A stretch of 64,000 bases of DNA from Cricetomys ansorgei (GCA_026225945.1 JAMJFZ010001133.1:928501-992500); one strand, 5' to 3'; positions 31,798 to 43,344 are shown, numbered from the stretch's first letter. Numbers and translations: made by a program. The notes: generated by a model not told the origin, from the letters alone.

Positions 31798-32150
31798 CAC
31801 AAATGGAGTAAATTCAGAGGAAAGATTAGAATAGAACCAAAATACACATGAAGAAAAACAGGGTTTCAGAAATAGTTGGATAACGACAGCGATTTCCAAA
31901 TTAAAGCCTAAGTAACAGAAGAAATTGGAGTCAGACCACCATGGAATGAAGTAACCCAAAAGAATTTCTTAATTATCAATGCAAATCAAAAGAGAATTCA
32001 TCTCTAGACCTCATTGCTGGAAGAGGAAACTTGAATTATAGATGAGGCTGAATATGTTCTTTTTAGATGAATAGTTCAGATAAAAGACTGGAAGTTTCCA
32101 GCACTTCTTAAAAACATGGCAGAGCTGGCTGAGGAATAGCTCCAGTAAGG
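31796..32150. other. Unclassified AT-rich DNA
   Basis: Nothing recognised. Confidence 0.45.
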
Positions 32151-32745
32151 TTTGTGAGTCGCCTCATTAGACCAAGATGATATGGAGTGAATTCCAAGCT
32201 GCCAGCATTGGTGGGGAAGTCCTCTTTAGCTGGGCCACATTGGTAGTGTCCTGTGTTTATGCAACAGGTAAGACTTTGGGGTCTGGAGAAGTGGGGGTGT
32301 TGGTCTTAGGTCACATGGCTCTTAACTGGACATTTCTTCCTGTTGGCAGGTGCTGGGGTTTCAGTGTGACCTCTCTCCCATGTTTGTCCTCTCAGCTGGG
32401 CTCTTAGCATCCCCACAGATGCCCCCATGTTTGAGCTGGGCTGCAGCTGCGTTCATCTTTTGTCTCCTTGGGGCGCTCATGTAAAAGAAGCCTCTACTGT
32501 GTGGTATAGCCCACAAGTGCAAACCCTTGCTGCTCAGAGAAGCTCCACAGCCACTTTACATGGACTCCTGGTCCCCTGTACTTACAACATCCAGTTCCTT
32601 GTTAGGAACCTGGATCAGAAAAAAGCCTTAGCATCAGTGACCCTCAGGCACTCAGGTCGCTGGGACAGAGCCTCGCCAACTCCCCAACAGCAAGGAGAAA
32701 TATTTTCTTATTTGGAAAACACAGCAAAGTTCTTCTAGGGGAAGC
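32151..32745. other. G+C-richer island with paired splice-like sites
   Basis: A block richer in G+C than its flanks, in no repeat family I recognise. It has a consensus donor, ACAG|GTAAGA, at 32267/32268 and a strong acceptor, TCCTGTTGGCAG, ending at 32349, 82 bp apart. An ATG at 32177 opens a 76-codon frame unspliced. Removing the 82-bp interval brings an early stop, so coding use is not favoured. A second frame of 103 codons at 32427-32738 (+) is also unrecognised. It might be an old LTR. Confidence 0.3.
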
Positions 32746-33212
32746 TTCCTTGCCAGACACACATAACTAACCTAATGGCTGCCTTTCAGACATCGTTTCT
32801 TTTTTTCCTAGCAAGCACTGGGAATAAAGAGTAAACTGTCAATCCTAGTGAGGAACCCAGAATCCTACTACAGCTCTTGTGTGTGGAAAGTATAACCAAT
32901 GAGTAGCAGCAATGCAAGGATGGGCTCTAAAATGTTTTGAGAAAAACAAATGATTAAAGAATTCCTTTTTTTCAAGAATAAATTTCTGAAAGTTGTTTTC
33001 CATGAGTTATAATTCTTAAGGTCCATTTTGTTTGATAGCAAGAAGTTACAAAGTAAGAAGTTTGTTCCTGTTTCTCTTTGTGCCGAGGAAAGCATGTGAG
33101 TTAAGACAGTATGTAAATGGCCAGAGGCCCACGTAGTAACCATTTCTCAAGACTTCAGAATTTTCACTCTTTGTTTCTAAAGGAAACCTGTTAAGATCCC
33201 AAGAACCCACAG
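32746..33212. other. Unclassified non-coding DNA
   Basis: Nothing recognised. Confidence 0.45.

Positions 33213-33242
<30 letters not shown>
33213..33242. repeat. (TA)n microsatellite
   Basis: About 30 bp of TA. Confidence 0.95.
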
Positions 33243-33248
<6 letters not shown>

Positions 33249-33730
33249 TTTAAATTCATATTTGTTCCCTTGTGGTATTCTGAGGGCTAATTATGCTGAC
33301 CTTGCTGTTTTGTTCATATGAGGCTTTTTTTGATTTTCTTTTAACAGAAAAGTGTCAAATTGAATGTTCTATTTCTTTTACTTATCAGCTTTAAAAAGTT
33401 ATTCAACCAAATCAAGTCTATGAGAAAAACAGTCTTATTTTCATGTGAACCTAAACTTTTCACATGCCCAGAAACAAATGCTAAATTCCATTTTAATTAG
33501 AGCTGATCAGCTTACAGAGGTGGATTCCTATCAGAACCATCTCTGAGAGTACCAATAATTTGATTCTTATAAAAATTCATGGGGTCATTGCCCTATTTTC
33601 TTGTGCCTACTTCCTCATTAATCTAAATTGCTGTACGTGAGACTATAAACACAAGTAAAGGGAAAAAAGATGTAAGAACAGAAGTCATTTGCATAACATT
33701 TTATTTCTTCTCTTTTAAGATAGGGTAGAA
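33243..33730. other. Unclassified AT-rich DNA
   Basis: Nothing recognised. Confidence 0.45.
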
Positions 33731-34127
33731 ACTATAACTTAGGGTACATTGCTGTGACGAAACCCAGTGACAAAATTACAAATTGGAGAGGAAATGGTTT
33801 GTTCATCTTATATTTCCATATCGCTGTTCATCATCGAAGGAAGTAAGGGCAGGAACCCATACAGGGCAGAAACCTGGAGGCAGGAGCTGATGTAGAGCCC
33901 ATGGAGGGGTGCTACTTACTGACTTTTTCCTGTGACTTTTCAGCCTGCCTTCTTATAGATCACAGGACCATCAGCCCTGGGATGGTGCCACCTACAGTGG
34001 GCTGGGCCCTCCCCCATCAATCACTGATCAAGAAAATGCCTTACAGCTGGATCTCATGGAGGCATTTTTCTCAATTGACACCCCTGCCTTTCAGATAACA
34101 CTAGCTTGTTGTCTGACCAGCCAGCAC
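33731..34127 (-). mobile_element. Rodent MT-like LTR, near complete
   Basis: TGCTGTGACGAAACCCAGTG, TTCCATATCGCTGTTCATCA, CCTGGAGGCAGGAGCTGATG, CCATGGAGGGGTGCTACTTA, CATCAGCCCTGGGATGGTGC, GGGCCCTCCCCCATCAATCA, GGAGGCATTTTTCTCAATTG and CTAGCTTGTTGTC run in the right order for a very common rodent LTR in reverse complement. It ends in CCAGCAC near 34127. This is the most complete LTR of its family in the window. Confidence 0.92.
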
Positions 34128-34574
34128 CTCTTTGTTGATGCCTTTTGGTCAACATGATCTTAATTTGGACCAAAGAGCTTGTTCTGATGCTCCTCATGTG
34201 GCTAATGACTATAATGTCAAATTTTTGTACTCCCAAATTTAACTCTTTTGGCCTTTTTCAAGGTTTCTTCCATAGATCAATCACAATTAGTGTCTCCCAT
34301 TTTTTGGAGTGAAATTTGTGACTGGAGGTAGGAAGAAAGAAGTCAAACATTTCAGCTTCTAGCATAGAATTTATTTCCCTAAAGTCTGTCGATACCTTGA
34401 GAATTATTTTAGTGAGGATTTTCTATGTATTTATTGCTTCAATTTCAGAATATGTTTTGAATAAAATTTCCCTGGATACATAGCATACAGTTAGCCTGTT
34501 TACACAATTTTATGGGTGCAACATGTTCACAGGACTGTGAAATCATAGGAATGTGAAGCAATTAGTATTTTCAA
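34128..34574. other. Unclassified non-coding DNA
   Basis: Nothing recognised. Confidence 0.45.
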
Positions 34575-34960
34575 TTTTACAATGTTTTTTTTAGGATCGC
34601 ATACTCGTATACAAGGTACTGTGATTACACATGCTGATCTCCCTACTCCTGCTGACGCCTTCCTCCTCCTAATCCCTCCAATGTTCAATTTTTATTGTTT
34701 TGCGCAGGTCTTGTACCATAGCTGCTGTGTGTTCATGATCGCTGTGGCTGGGACATATCAGTAAGACAGCAGTTCATAGCAGTCTTTCTGCCCTCTTTTC
34801 AGCAGTGTTTTCTGGGCCTCGGGATGGATGAGATAGATGCTGTGAGTAGGGATGAGAACAGAACGATCATTTACTCTCGACACTTAGGCCAGTTCAGAAT
34901 CTTACCACTAATGAAGCAGAGTCTGTGCAGTACTGCGTTTGTAGTATTCAGCACCACTGC
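34575..34960 (-). mobile_element. L1 3'UTR fragment, minus strand
   Basis: It starts with a T run and TCGCATACTCGTATACAAGG, then GCGCAGGTCTTGTACCATAG, CTGCTGTGTGTTCATGATCG, TCTGGGCCTCGGGATGGATG and CGACACTTAGGCCAGTTCAG. The order matches the L1 3'UTR in reverse complement, as at 23701, but with the Gly/Pro-rich middle missing. Confidence 0.75.
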
Positions 34961-35427
34961 ATGACAGACTCTGTGTTATTTACCACCAGCCATCTGCCAC
35001 CTCTTTTGTGACCTCTAACTCCATCCTTCCAGAGCCTTCATCTCTGCCCATTGTGCTCCATGGACCATGTCCCACTGTCAAGGTCACATTTCTTCCATAA
35101 AGTTCTTCTCCCACATCACCTCACAGGCCATTTTCTCAGTCCCCTGGGTGGGGCTTGGCCTGCCTGTCTGTACGGCCCTCTTTAAAGACCACCTGGATGT
35201 TGCAATGCATCGATCCTCAGATCCTCTCTCTTGCTTCCATTCCCCAAGCCCCAACTTTCCCTGACCCTAAACCTCCATTCGCTGCTTTAATGAAAGCGAA
35301 TGGGGAGTTTAGTGAAGGTGGTTGCGTTTCGGGGGTCAGGCAGAATCGCCAATTGGGGTTCCTGGAGGTCTGTGCCACCGGTGGAGGTGACATGTCTTCC
35401 CCCTGCTCGTGTTTCCTTCCAAATGAA
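34961..35427. other. Unclassified G+C-balanced DNA
   Basis: No family recognised. A 130-codon frame at 35155-35547 (+) opposed by a 95-codon frame (-) shows no family resemblance. Confidence 0.4.
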
Positions 35428-35500
35428 GGCAAGTCAATTACCCTCATTCTCCTCACTGATTGCATTATACAAATTAACTGGATACTAAATGACATTGCTT
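35428..35500 (+). mobile_element. Possible MIR SINE
   Basis: GGCAAGTCAATTACCCTC, followed by CTCCTCACTGATTGCATTAT and AAATTAACTGGATAC, parallels the MIR core ('ggcaagtcacttaacctc...cctcatctgtaaaatggggata'). If right, it is a mammal-wide, ancient element. Confidence 0.45.
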
Positions 35501-36485
35501 CCAATTATGGTCCAGGGGAAGGAGAGAAAGGGAAAGTTACCAGCTAATTTCCCACAGGTACAGAACTTAACATAAAACTCCAATATACCTCCAAGCAGGA
35601 TGATGAGGGTCACTCAATAAAGGTGTTAAAATGGCTGTTTCTGTGATGATTGGGGGGAAAGACCACTGGGTTTTCGTCTTTCCCATTGACCTTCCTGCAG
35701 TTCCTGGATGTTGCCCTTGATTTCCCTGATGGGAAGGGATCAGATACAATTCAAGCACTGGCTTGTGGAAGCGCTCACGTATTGGCTTGTGGATTCTTGA
35801 AATTCAGCTAAATCCATGGAAGACTGAGGCAGAAGAGAACACAGTCACTTCAACCAATGTATAATGTGCAGGGTAGTCACAGGGGACACCAGCGACAGCC
35901 TGTGGCTGCTACACATGCTGACCCGTACAGGTGCCCCCAGAATGCACCCATATGCATGCACACTACACTCACAAGACAATAACAGAATGAGCTATTATAG
36001 ATGACTATTGTAAATAAGCAAGGTATCCAGCTTTAATAAGGTATTTTGCAAAATTTAAATTAAATTATAGATACTACAAACATATTTAAAAAATTAATAT
36101 GTAGTACTCACACTCAAAATGAATCATTTTATCCAAAGTTTGACTTTTCATTCAACTTGATTGAAGTAAGCCTGGGAAATGGAGGTGAGGGTGCCTGAGT
36201 AAGATGGGGTGATTCCACTAATCCTGTGTGTTCTCCAGACTCACTGTGCAGCTTAGGAACAATCACAGCCCTTTGCCATCAGCCCTAGGAAAGAGATGGC
36301 ATCTCAAAGCTCAGAAATACTCAATCAATAGCTCTAAGGTGTTCCACAAAAGTGCCTGTCTGTCCATTCATCTGTCTAGTAAGTGATTCCATTTAAAATT
36401 ATCACAAACTAAATGCCAAAAAATTCAGGTTTTGTCTTTGTTTTTCTCAGCAGCTCAATAAGTCTTGCCACCATTTACTTCTGTG
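35501..36485. other. Mostly unclassified DNA
   Basis: A stretch at 35920-35985 (GCACCCATATGCATGCACAC) resembles the 3' end of a B3 or B4 SINE on the plus strand, weakly. The rest is unrecognised and AT-rich after 36000. Confidence 0.35.
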
Positions 36486-36785
36486 TGGACCTTGCTCTGT
36501 GTATTCATGTGTATGTGAGTACATGGGTCTCCACATGCGTGTGGAAGAGGCCAGGAACAACCCAGGCTGCTATTCCTCAGGTGACTTCCTCCTTGGTTTT
36601 TGATTCAGGCTCTCTCAGTGGCTAGAAACTCAACATATAGAGTAGACCAACTGGTCAACAGGAACCAAGGACCTGCTTGTCTCTACCTCCCCAGCACTGG
36701 GATTACAGTGGGTTTTATTGAACCTAGATCGTGATGTTGCCTATGGTAACTATTTTATCACGTTAACTATCTCCCCAGCTTCACC
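36486..36785 (-). mobile_element. B4 SINE
   Basis: GTGTATGTGAGTACATGGGT, GAAGAGGCCAGGAACAACCC, ATTCAGGCTCTCTCAGTGGC, CTACCTCCCCAGCACTGGGA and TAACTATCTCCCCAGC follow the B4 order in reverse complement over about 300 bp, with the B1-like middle recognisable. Confidence 0.8.
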
Positions 36786-36796
36786 CTTTATTCTTA

Positions 36797-36818
36797 AAAA
36801 AAAAAAAAAAAAAAAAAA
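36797..36818. repeat. Poly(A) run
   Basis: A 22-base A run just right of the B4 SINE. It is not at the tail side of that minus-strand element, so it belongs to something else or arose independently. Confidence 0.9.
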
Positions 36819-37825
36819 CTTGCTTCCTTGGTACAGATAAGTGGACAGTGTACAGTCCATCCACTGCTCAGCTGCAAAATCACACTCACAAGAGCCAACA
36901 CTATGACTTGGCACAGAGTGGGAATGTCATCAGAGCCTGCTCCCTAGGTGTCAGGGATAGTGTGCAGACAGGGATTTGCCTATCCTGGAAAGGAGAAACA
37001 ATAAAATTTTGGGTAAATACTAAAAATAAAGATTTACTGTTATTTTTAAAAATGGCAACAGAATCCCTTTTTTTTTTTTTTTTTTAAATGCTGAAGGCAG
37101 CATTTCTGTGGTAGGAAAAATATATATAAATAATTCCTTCATGGAAGGAGAATCAAAACTAGCAGCCAAAAATTAAGAGAATGCAGTTTCTATTTTGATG
37201 GTATTTCATGTCAGTAAAGTCCCAGACTGGTGCTAGTGAGGATTAGCTATTCTTTAAATTGTCATTTAACCCAAGAGAACAGTCTCAGTGTGTTCCTGAT
37301 TTTAAGACGATACCTTACAAGCAATCTTTCTTCATAAATATCTTAAAACCCAGAGCCATGTAAATGTTCTACCATAGTCCCCGTTCAAGACAGGGGCATA
37401 CATATTTATAGCAGCAGAGATAGCTTGATTAACAAAGCTGCTTGTTTTTATCTGCCTTGAGGAGCTGCTTCTTTTCTAATGCTAAAGATACAAAATACAT
37501 GATCTCATTTGCTTTTAAGGAGAGCCAAAACATTAGTTCTCCTTGAACTTAAATATTCTATATTCCAGGTTCACATACAAACCATGTTACTCAGTTACCG
37601 CAGCCTTATGTGAAACGACTCAAACATTTGAGGCTTCTTTTATGCCATCAGCACTGAGGTACAGCGGAGCTGTCTGTAAGTGCAGAAACAACTCAGAGAG
37701 ACTGAATTTGAGCATGACTCTTCACACCACTGCCAACAAGGCTGCTCTGTGATCAGGATGGGCACAGACACATGTGAAGCCATGACTCAGATCCCAAGGT
37801 TGCAGCAGGAAAGAATTTCACTTTG
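36819..37825. other. Unclassified DNA with poly(T)
   Basis: A T run at about 37068-37085, otherwise no recognised repeat. Frames at 36848-37087 and 37543-37752 (+) are of chance length. Confidence 0.45.
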
Positions 37826-38165
37826 TGTCTTAGTTCCTTTTCTGATATTGTGATAAAAGACTGGACACAAAACAACTTCAAAAGGAAAGGATTTATTTTG
37901 GCACACAGTAGCAGAGGGGACACAGTCCATCATAGTGGAGACTCCACATAACGTGAGTGAGTTTGAGGTTGGCTCAGCATTCAGGAAGCGGAGAGAAGTA
38001 ACAGGAAGTGGAGGCATGCTATCAGACCTTAAAGCCCAATCCTTTGTGAATTGCTTTCTTCTGCAAGGCTACAACCCAAAGAGTTTCAGAACCTTTCCAA
38101 ACACATCACCAAGCTGGGAACCAACTGTTCAAAACACTAGCCTCTGGGGACACTGCATGTTCAAA
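37826..38165 (-). mobile_element. MT-type MaLR LTR
   Basis: TCTTAGTTCCTTTTCTGATA, TTGTGATAAAAGACTGGACA, AAGGATTTATTTTGGCACAC, GGGACACAGTCCATCATAGT, GGAAGTGGAGGCATGCTATC and GAACCAACTGTTCAAAACAC form an MT-type LTR in reverse complement, near complete though diverged. Confidence 0.88.
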
Positions 38166-38464
38166 GAACAATATTGGGCAATTAAAAGCGTTGACTATGT
38201 ATGTGGATTTTAACCATCTTTGCTAGAAATAAGTTGTTTCTTGGTTATTGGTCAATTCTGGCTAAAGTACTATTACTTAAAATTGTTTATCAAATTTACA
38301 AGACTATTTGGATTCTATGTTACTTAAACTTCATGTATTCTTCACATTTGGAGATGGAAAATGATAAATTATCTTTCATACATTTCTGTACTCTGTAGCA
38401 CGCTACTTCAGTCTTGTGAGTTTAACATGAAAGATATTCAGAATCTCGATGAAGTGGTCTCAAG
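38166..38464. other. AT-rich unclassified DNA
   Basis: Nothing recognised. Confidence 0.45.
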
Positions 38465-38550
38465 GGCTGGGGATGTGGTCAGCAGCAGAGCAATTGGAGA
38501 GCATGTGTGTAGATCTAGGTCCAGTTCCTTGCAAGGGGGAAAAAGCATTC
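38465..38550 (+). mobile_element. ID-like SINE
   Basis: GGGCTGGGGATGTGGTCAGC, GAGAGCATGTGTGTAGATCT and AGGTCCAGTTCCTTGCAAGG follow the ID element order (GGGGCTGGGGATTTAGCTCAG...), ending in an A-rich tail. Internal promoter boxes are diverged. Confidence 0.7.
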
Positions 38551-39649
38551 TGAAATTTATTGTTAGCCTTCAGTAATGCTCTATGACACTGGGGAGAGGA
38601 ACCGGCTGGGGGAGATTGGGGGTGTCATCTGCTTTTATTTTTAGTGTGATCAAAATGATTCTGCTCTATTGTTCCTTTCCAGATGCATATAGCCCCCCAA
38701 TATTCTTACAATCCTTTGTTAATGCTTTCTTGAAGTCACAGAAATGCACTTATCCATGAGTGGAGGATGAATGAATGCCTACCTCACACCCTTTCCTGGC
38801 CATAACACACAGCACTGCAGTGTCATTTCCCACTTTTTGATCAGGTCTGTGTAATCCCAAGGAAAAAGAAATACTTTCTCTGCTTCGGTTACCTTGACTT
38901 TCAAACATCTCCAGTCTTTTGATGGATCCACAGTGGACTGAGATTGAGTGTGAGTGATGTGAATGTGAGGTGAACACTCTACCACCCCTCGTCCCATAGG
39001 TTGTGAAACTAACTCACTTTCTCATTGTTATTAAAGATGGAAGGAATGAAGCAGAGCTACAGAAACACACCATTCACTCTGCTAGCTATGCCCACCTCTA
39101 TTTTCTATTTGTCAGGATATTTGATAGTTGTTTCTGTTAAGAATTATCCCAGTTTTCATTAGTGAGTTTTGCAGCTGTGTGGAGTTCCTGGCAGGCAATG
39201 CGGTTGAGGCTGAGTGAGTCTAAAATGTTTCCCCTGAATCTCAGTTCATATTGAAAACAGGCACACACTCTTGAATGCTTAAAGCAGCATTGTTTCTGGC
39301 CAAAATTTCAGTGTCAACACAAAATACTGCAGGAGAAATTACATTTCAGTTTTCTTTGTTTCTTTTTGAGAAAAAAGTATTGAAAAGTAGAAGGAAGATG
39401 GAAGAGAAAGAAGAGAAAAGGAGAAAATGCATGGTTTAACCCAAGATTTAATTTTAAGCACATTGTTACCAATAATCTATTAAAGTTTTCCAAGGAGGTT
39501 CATTTGAAAAATAACATTAGAAGAACGTTCCCACCAAGAATGTGAAACTCAAGAACAAAACAAAAATATCAAAGGTTTATTACAGGAACAAGTCAATCTT
39601 TGAGCCTTCCTACTCAGTGTCTAGTGTCTGTGTCAAATAGCACAATTTG
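38551..39649. other. Unclassified non-coding DNA
   Basis: No recognised repeat or gene in about 1.1 kb. An A/G-rich patch lies at 39365-39430. Confidence 0.45.
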
Positions 39650-39930
39650 AGGGCTGGGAGATAACTCAGTTGGTAAAATGAAAGCCCAGGGCTTGGTGTT
39701 AACCATCAGAATTGGCATAAAATGATGGGTATACTGGTGAGAAGTCATGGCAGCTCTAGGATAGCGAGACAGGGAGATCTCTGAACTTTCTGCCATAACT
39801 TGCTGCCAACATAATCAGTGAGCTCTACACAAGTGAGTGGGTGGCACCTGAGGAATATAGGCAGGGTTATCCACTGGCCATGCACATAAACACACGTGCA
39901 CCCATGCAAGGTTGGACACACAAGCATAAC
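39650..39930 (+). mobile_element. B4 SINE, diverged
   Basis: GAGGGCTGGGAGATAACTCA, then ATAGCGAGACAGGGAGATCT, CAGTGAGCTCTACACAAGTG and GGCCATGCACATAAACACAC are spaced as in B4. The head is ID-like and the middle B1-like. Confidence 0.65.
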
Positions 39931-40139
39931 TTCAACGGTTTCCTTTCACTCAAACCTTATAGAAGAGCAACTGTCAACGACGTCAGGATACATGAACCTG
40001 AAATCACACTTCCTTCATCTTATGTGGCTATCAAGATCTATATAATGTTGGGAACATTTTAACTTTAAAAAGTAAATTTAATCTGATTTCAAGGCTGGGC
40101 TTCACAGACTGTTGATGTGTCCAATTGCTTCCAACATCC
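39931..40139. other. Unclassified DNA
   Basis: Nothing recognised. Confidence 0.45.
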
Positions 40140-40310
40140 TTGCCATCATCCCTGATTGGCTCCACCATCCCTATCATTGTCCATAATCGCTCTTGGCATC
40201 CCTATCCATAATTCCTAATGACTCCAGCATCCCTTTCATCATCCCTGATGGCTCCAGCATTTATGTCACCATCCCTGATGGCTCCAGAATCCCTGCAGAC
40301 ATCAAAACCT
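40140..40310. repeat. 30-bp minisatellite, about 5.5 copies
   Basis: The repeat core CATCCCTGATGGCTCCAGCA recurs with the CTCCA word starting at 40160, 40190 (CTCTT), 40222, 40252 and 40282, i.e. spacings of 30, 32, 30 and 30 bp. Copies differ by a few substitutions. The last two copies are the most alike. Confidence 0.9.
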
Positions 40311-40512
40311 GAAGATTGAGTTTCTCTCTTATTTGAAAAACAGAATAGAAACAAATATTCACAGATACCTTGGTATGCATTAAATCATTTGTAAATTGCT
40401 CATTTTATGTAACATAGGGCAAAATCCAAGGACATAGTTGTCATACTCGGTATCTTAGGGAATTTGTCCATGTGCACTTCAGAAACAATTATTGAGTCAC
40501 ACTGCATAGATT
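40311..40512. other. Unclassified AT-rich DNA
   Basis: Nothing recognised. Confidence 0.45.
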
Positions 40513-41137
40513 TGTGGAGAAGGATTTATTTTGCCTTATGGTTTCATTCCATGGTCCTTGGCTCTGTTGTTGTGAGTCATGGTGAAGCAGAATATGATGG
40601 CGAAATATAGAAAATGAGAGTTGTTAATCTCATTGTGCCGGGAAAAAGAGAGAGAGGGAATGGGAGATGGAGAGAGAAGGAGAAGGACAGGAGAAATACA
40701 TAAATGAAGAGAGAGGAGGGAAAGATGGAGAAATGGAGAGAGACCCAAAGAAGAGAGACTGTGAGAGAATTGTGAGATATTGAGAGAAGGAAGGTCTGTG
40801 GAGAAAAGATAAATACACTGAGTGAGAGGTTGAAAGAGAAAGAAGACAAAAAGAGAAAACAGGGAGAGGGGAAAGGAGAGAGAAGAAGAGAAAGGAAGGG
40901 AAGGGAAGGGAAGGGAAGGAAAGGGAAGGGAAGGGAAGGGAAGGGAAGGGAAGGGAAGGGAAGGGAAGGGAAGGGAAGGGAAGGGAAGGGAAGGGAAGGG
41001 AAGGGAAGGGAAGGGAAGGGGAGGCCTTGGAGAGTACATGCTTTACAAAGCTATGCCCCATGGCTGCTCTACCAACCAGACGCTATCTCCTGTAGTCCGC
41101 TCTATGAACACATAAATAAATGAACTCACTCTTATTG
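40513..41137 (-). mobile_element. MaLR-like LTR with huge purine expansion
   Basis: GGAGAAGGATTTATTTTGCC, TTATGGTTTCATTCCATGGT, CTTGGCTCTGTTGTTGTGAG and CATGGTGAAGCAGAATATGA are the reverse-complement 3' half of a rodent MaLR-like LTR. It then passes into a GA-rich centre and resumes with CCATGGCTGCTCTACCAACC and a short end near 41137. The centre has grown to about 400 bp of purines, including (GGGAA)n. Confidence 0.65.
40896..41021. repeat. (GGGAA)n pentanucleotide array
   Basis: About 25 tandem GGGAA units with one altered unit near 40919. The long Pro-Phe-Ser-Leu frames on minus and Gly-Arg-Glu-Lys frames on plus are artefacts of it. Confidence 0.98.
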
Positions 41138-41454
41138 TCAGTATCCTCAAGGTTCAGTCACCTTCGGAAGTGTCACATTCTCATTAGTAAATCTGAAACA
41201 TGAGTCTGGTGGGGCTAAATTGCTGAGAACACGTAGAATTTCTGAAAATTTTTATTTCAAATTTGCCTAAAATATTGTAAAAGGCTTTGTCTTGGTGAAG
41301 TGTATTAATATAGTATGTCTAATACATTTAATAACTATGACTCAGGCAATATAGGACAAATGAAAATGGAAACTATAGACTCAAATACAGATGCCAAGAT
41401 TTTGAGAATCCCAGCTTAGCTTAGTTTGGAAAATAGTTTTCCTTCTCGTTCTGT
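41138..41454. other. AT-rich unclassified DNA
   Basis: Nothing recognised. Confidence 0.45.
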
Positions 41455-41670
41455 TTTTGTTTGTTTTGTTTTGATTTTACACATGCTTTCATGTATTCCA
41501 ACCTGGCCTTAAACTTGCTTTGTAGCTAAACATGACCTTCATCCTTTCTCTTCATCTGGCATTACAGATGTGTAGCTCCACACTGGACTTCAGTGGTTTA
41601 GGGGCTTGATTTCAGGGCGTCATGCATTCTAAGCAAGCTCTGTCAACTGAACCATACCCAAGCCTTTCTA
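41455..41670 (-). mobile_element. B4/RSINE1-type SINE
   Basis: CCAACCTGGCCTTAAACTTG, CTTTGTAGCTAAACATGACC, TGGCATTACAGATGTGTAGC and CTGTCAACTGAACCATACCC match the composite B1-plus-ID structure of B4 or RSINE1 in reverse complement, with a T-rich tail at its left. Confidence 0.75.
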
Positions 41671-42390
41671 ATTCCATCATAGTGAACACATGAAGCAGGC
41701 AAGGCATAGCACACTAGGCTCCTTCTTCTTTTAGCCATAATACAATGATTGTTGCCATGTAAGAATGTCCTGAGCTTGAAAGGACAAGATGGTTGAGGGA
41801 TGGATTCAGGTATATGGTAACCATTGGTGATCTCCTACTGTTGAGGATGAACATGACAAATGCCATTCAAATGACACTTAAGAGAAAAGGTCACGTGCAC
41901 ACTGGGCTTGGGGTCTCAAGGATCAGAAGCTGGTGAAGAGGAAGAAACTATTCAGGAACTTAAACAAATCTATCCAAATTAATAGGAGTGCTGCTTCACA
42001 GTAAAGTTAAAGTAGAGAAAATTCATTGATTGCTATCAGGAGATAAAAAGTATCTGTTCCTTGCTTTGCCTCTAGGGCAGAAATATTCCTTCTACTACTG
42101 TCTGTCATCATACCCCAAATTTGATAATCATGGATTCAACTCAAGATATACCAGGGAGACTACACTTTCTACTGACTGTCCCACTACTGAATTCAAGAAA
42201 CAAATTGAGGCACATTGGCACTTACAGCATCATCATCACTAAGGTTCAAAGGGTTCGTCCAGGAAAGCGCTCTGCATTGGATGCCCATTTTTTAGCTGCT
42301 CATGTGCCAAAAGGATATTGTATGCGAGAGAAATAATGGGCAAACAACAGAAGAAAATGAAGAGGAAAAGAAGACCTCACTCAAACCATT
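41671..42390. other. Unclassified DNA
   Basis: No recognised repeat. Two overlapping frames of about 70 codons at 42030-42336 (+) show no family. Confidence 0.4.
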
Positions 42391-42462
42391 CCTTGGAGAA
42401 TTCAGGGCCTCATGCTTGTGTGGCCAGCACTTTACCCACTGAGTCATCTTCCTAAACCATGC
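42391..42462 (-). mobile_element. B4-type SINE head fragment
   Basis: CAGGGCCTCATGCTTGTGTG, CCAGCACTTTACCCACTGAG and TCATCTTCCTAAACC match the reverse complement of a B4 or ID head. Confidence 0.65.
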
Positions 42463-43344
42463 TTTACTTTTTTTTTTTAAATTGAAAATACTACACCTAA
42501 AACCAGACTTTCACTATAATGTACTGTAGTTGTGTTTTTGGAGGAGATGTCTGCAAATGCTGGATTCTACATATCCAGGGCTTCCTAAACTTATAACGTT
42601 AATGTTCCTATTTAAACACAATTAAATTCAAAGCCCAGCTTAGGTAAGAAGGAAAGCAGTTGTCTCTCAGGCATTGAGTCAGCTCTTGGTTTGGTGACAT
42701 GCCAGAGGCAAGCCAGGGCATGCCAACCCTCATCTCCCCATGCTGGTGTGTCGCCAAGCTTTCCAGGTGTCAATTGCTTTACTTGTGCTTTGTTGGAAAC
42801 GATAAAAAGAAACTCACTGGGAAATACTGCCAATTAAGAAAAACAGATTTTTTAATGGGGATGTGTTATTTTCTACTTAGACTCCACCGGGTACTTAGTT
42901 CTCCAGCTTTCATATGTTTTACACATTCAAGGATAACTTTCCAGTTTGGCATCTGGTATCGTTTGGCTACATTTGAATATGTCCATAAGAAAATATATTT
43001 ACGGGAAAGATTATTCCTGGCTAATGCCATGTCCTCAGTCCTCTGTGGGAAACTTCCCTCCTGCCTCTACTAGTTAGGTAAATCCCAGACCGTGCCCTCT
43101 TCTGTGACTCATTACTTATGCCATGAGTCACATTTAGTAAGTGTACTGAGGGTACCTGACCCAAATGCTAAGTGACCCCAAGGATGATTGAGGATCAATA
43201 GAGTTGTTTGATCTTTAAAGATATCCTCCTATTCTCCAAACTGTGAGTGAGCTTCGCCTGTCATATTCTCTCTCAGGAATCTGAAGGACTGATACCTTAA
43301 GTGCAGTTGAAAAATGGTTACAGAGAATGTCAGTGTATTCTGCA
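42463..43344. other. Unclassified non-coding DNA
   Basis: No recognised repeat. A 124-codon frame at 42699-43073 (+) shows no family. Confidence 0.4.

Noticed and set aside
35155..35547. A 130-codon plus frame
   Set aside because: It overlaps a likely MIR SINE and is opposed by another frame. No family seen.
40536..41123. Frames of 97-167 codons rich in Pro-Phe-Ser-Leu or Gly-Arg-Glu
   Set aside because: They are translations of the (GGGAA)n and GA-rich tract, which lacks stops in several frames.
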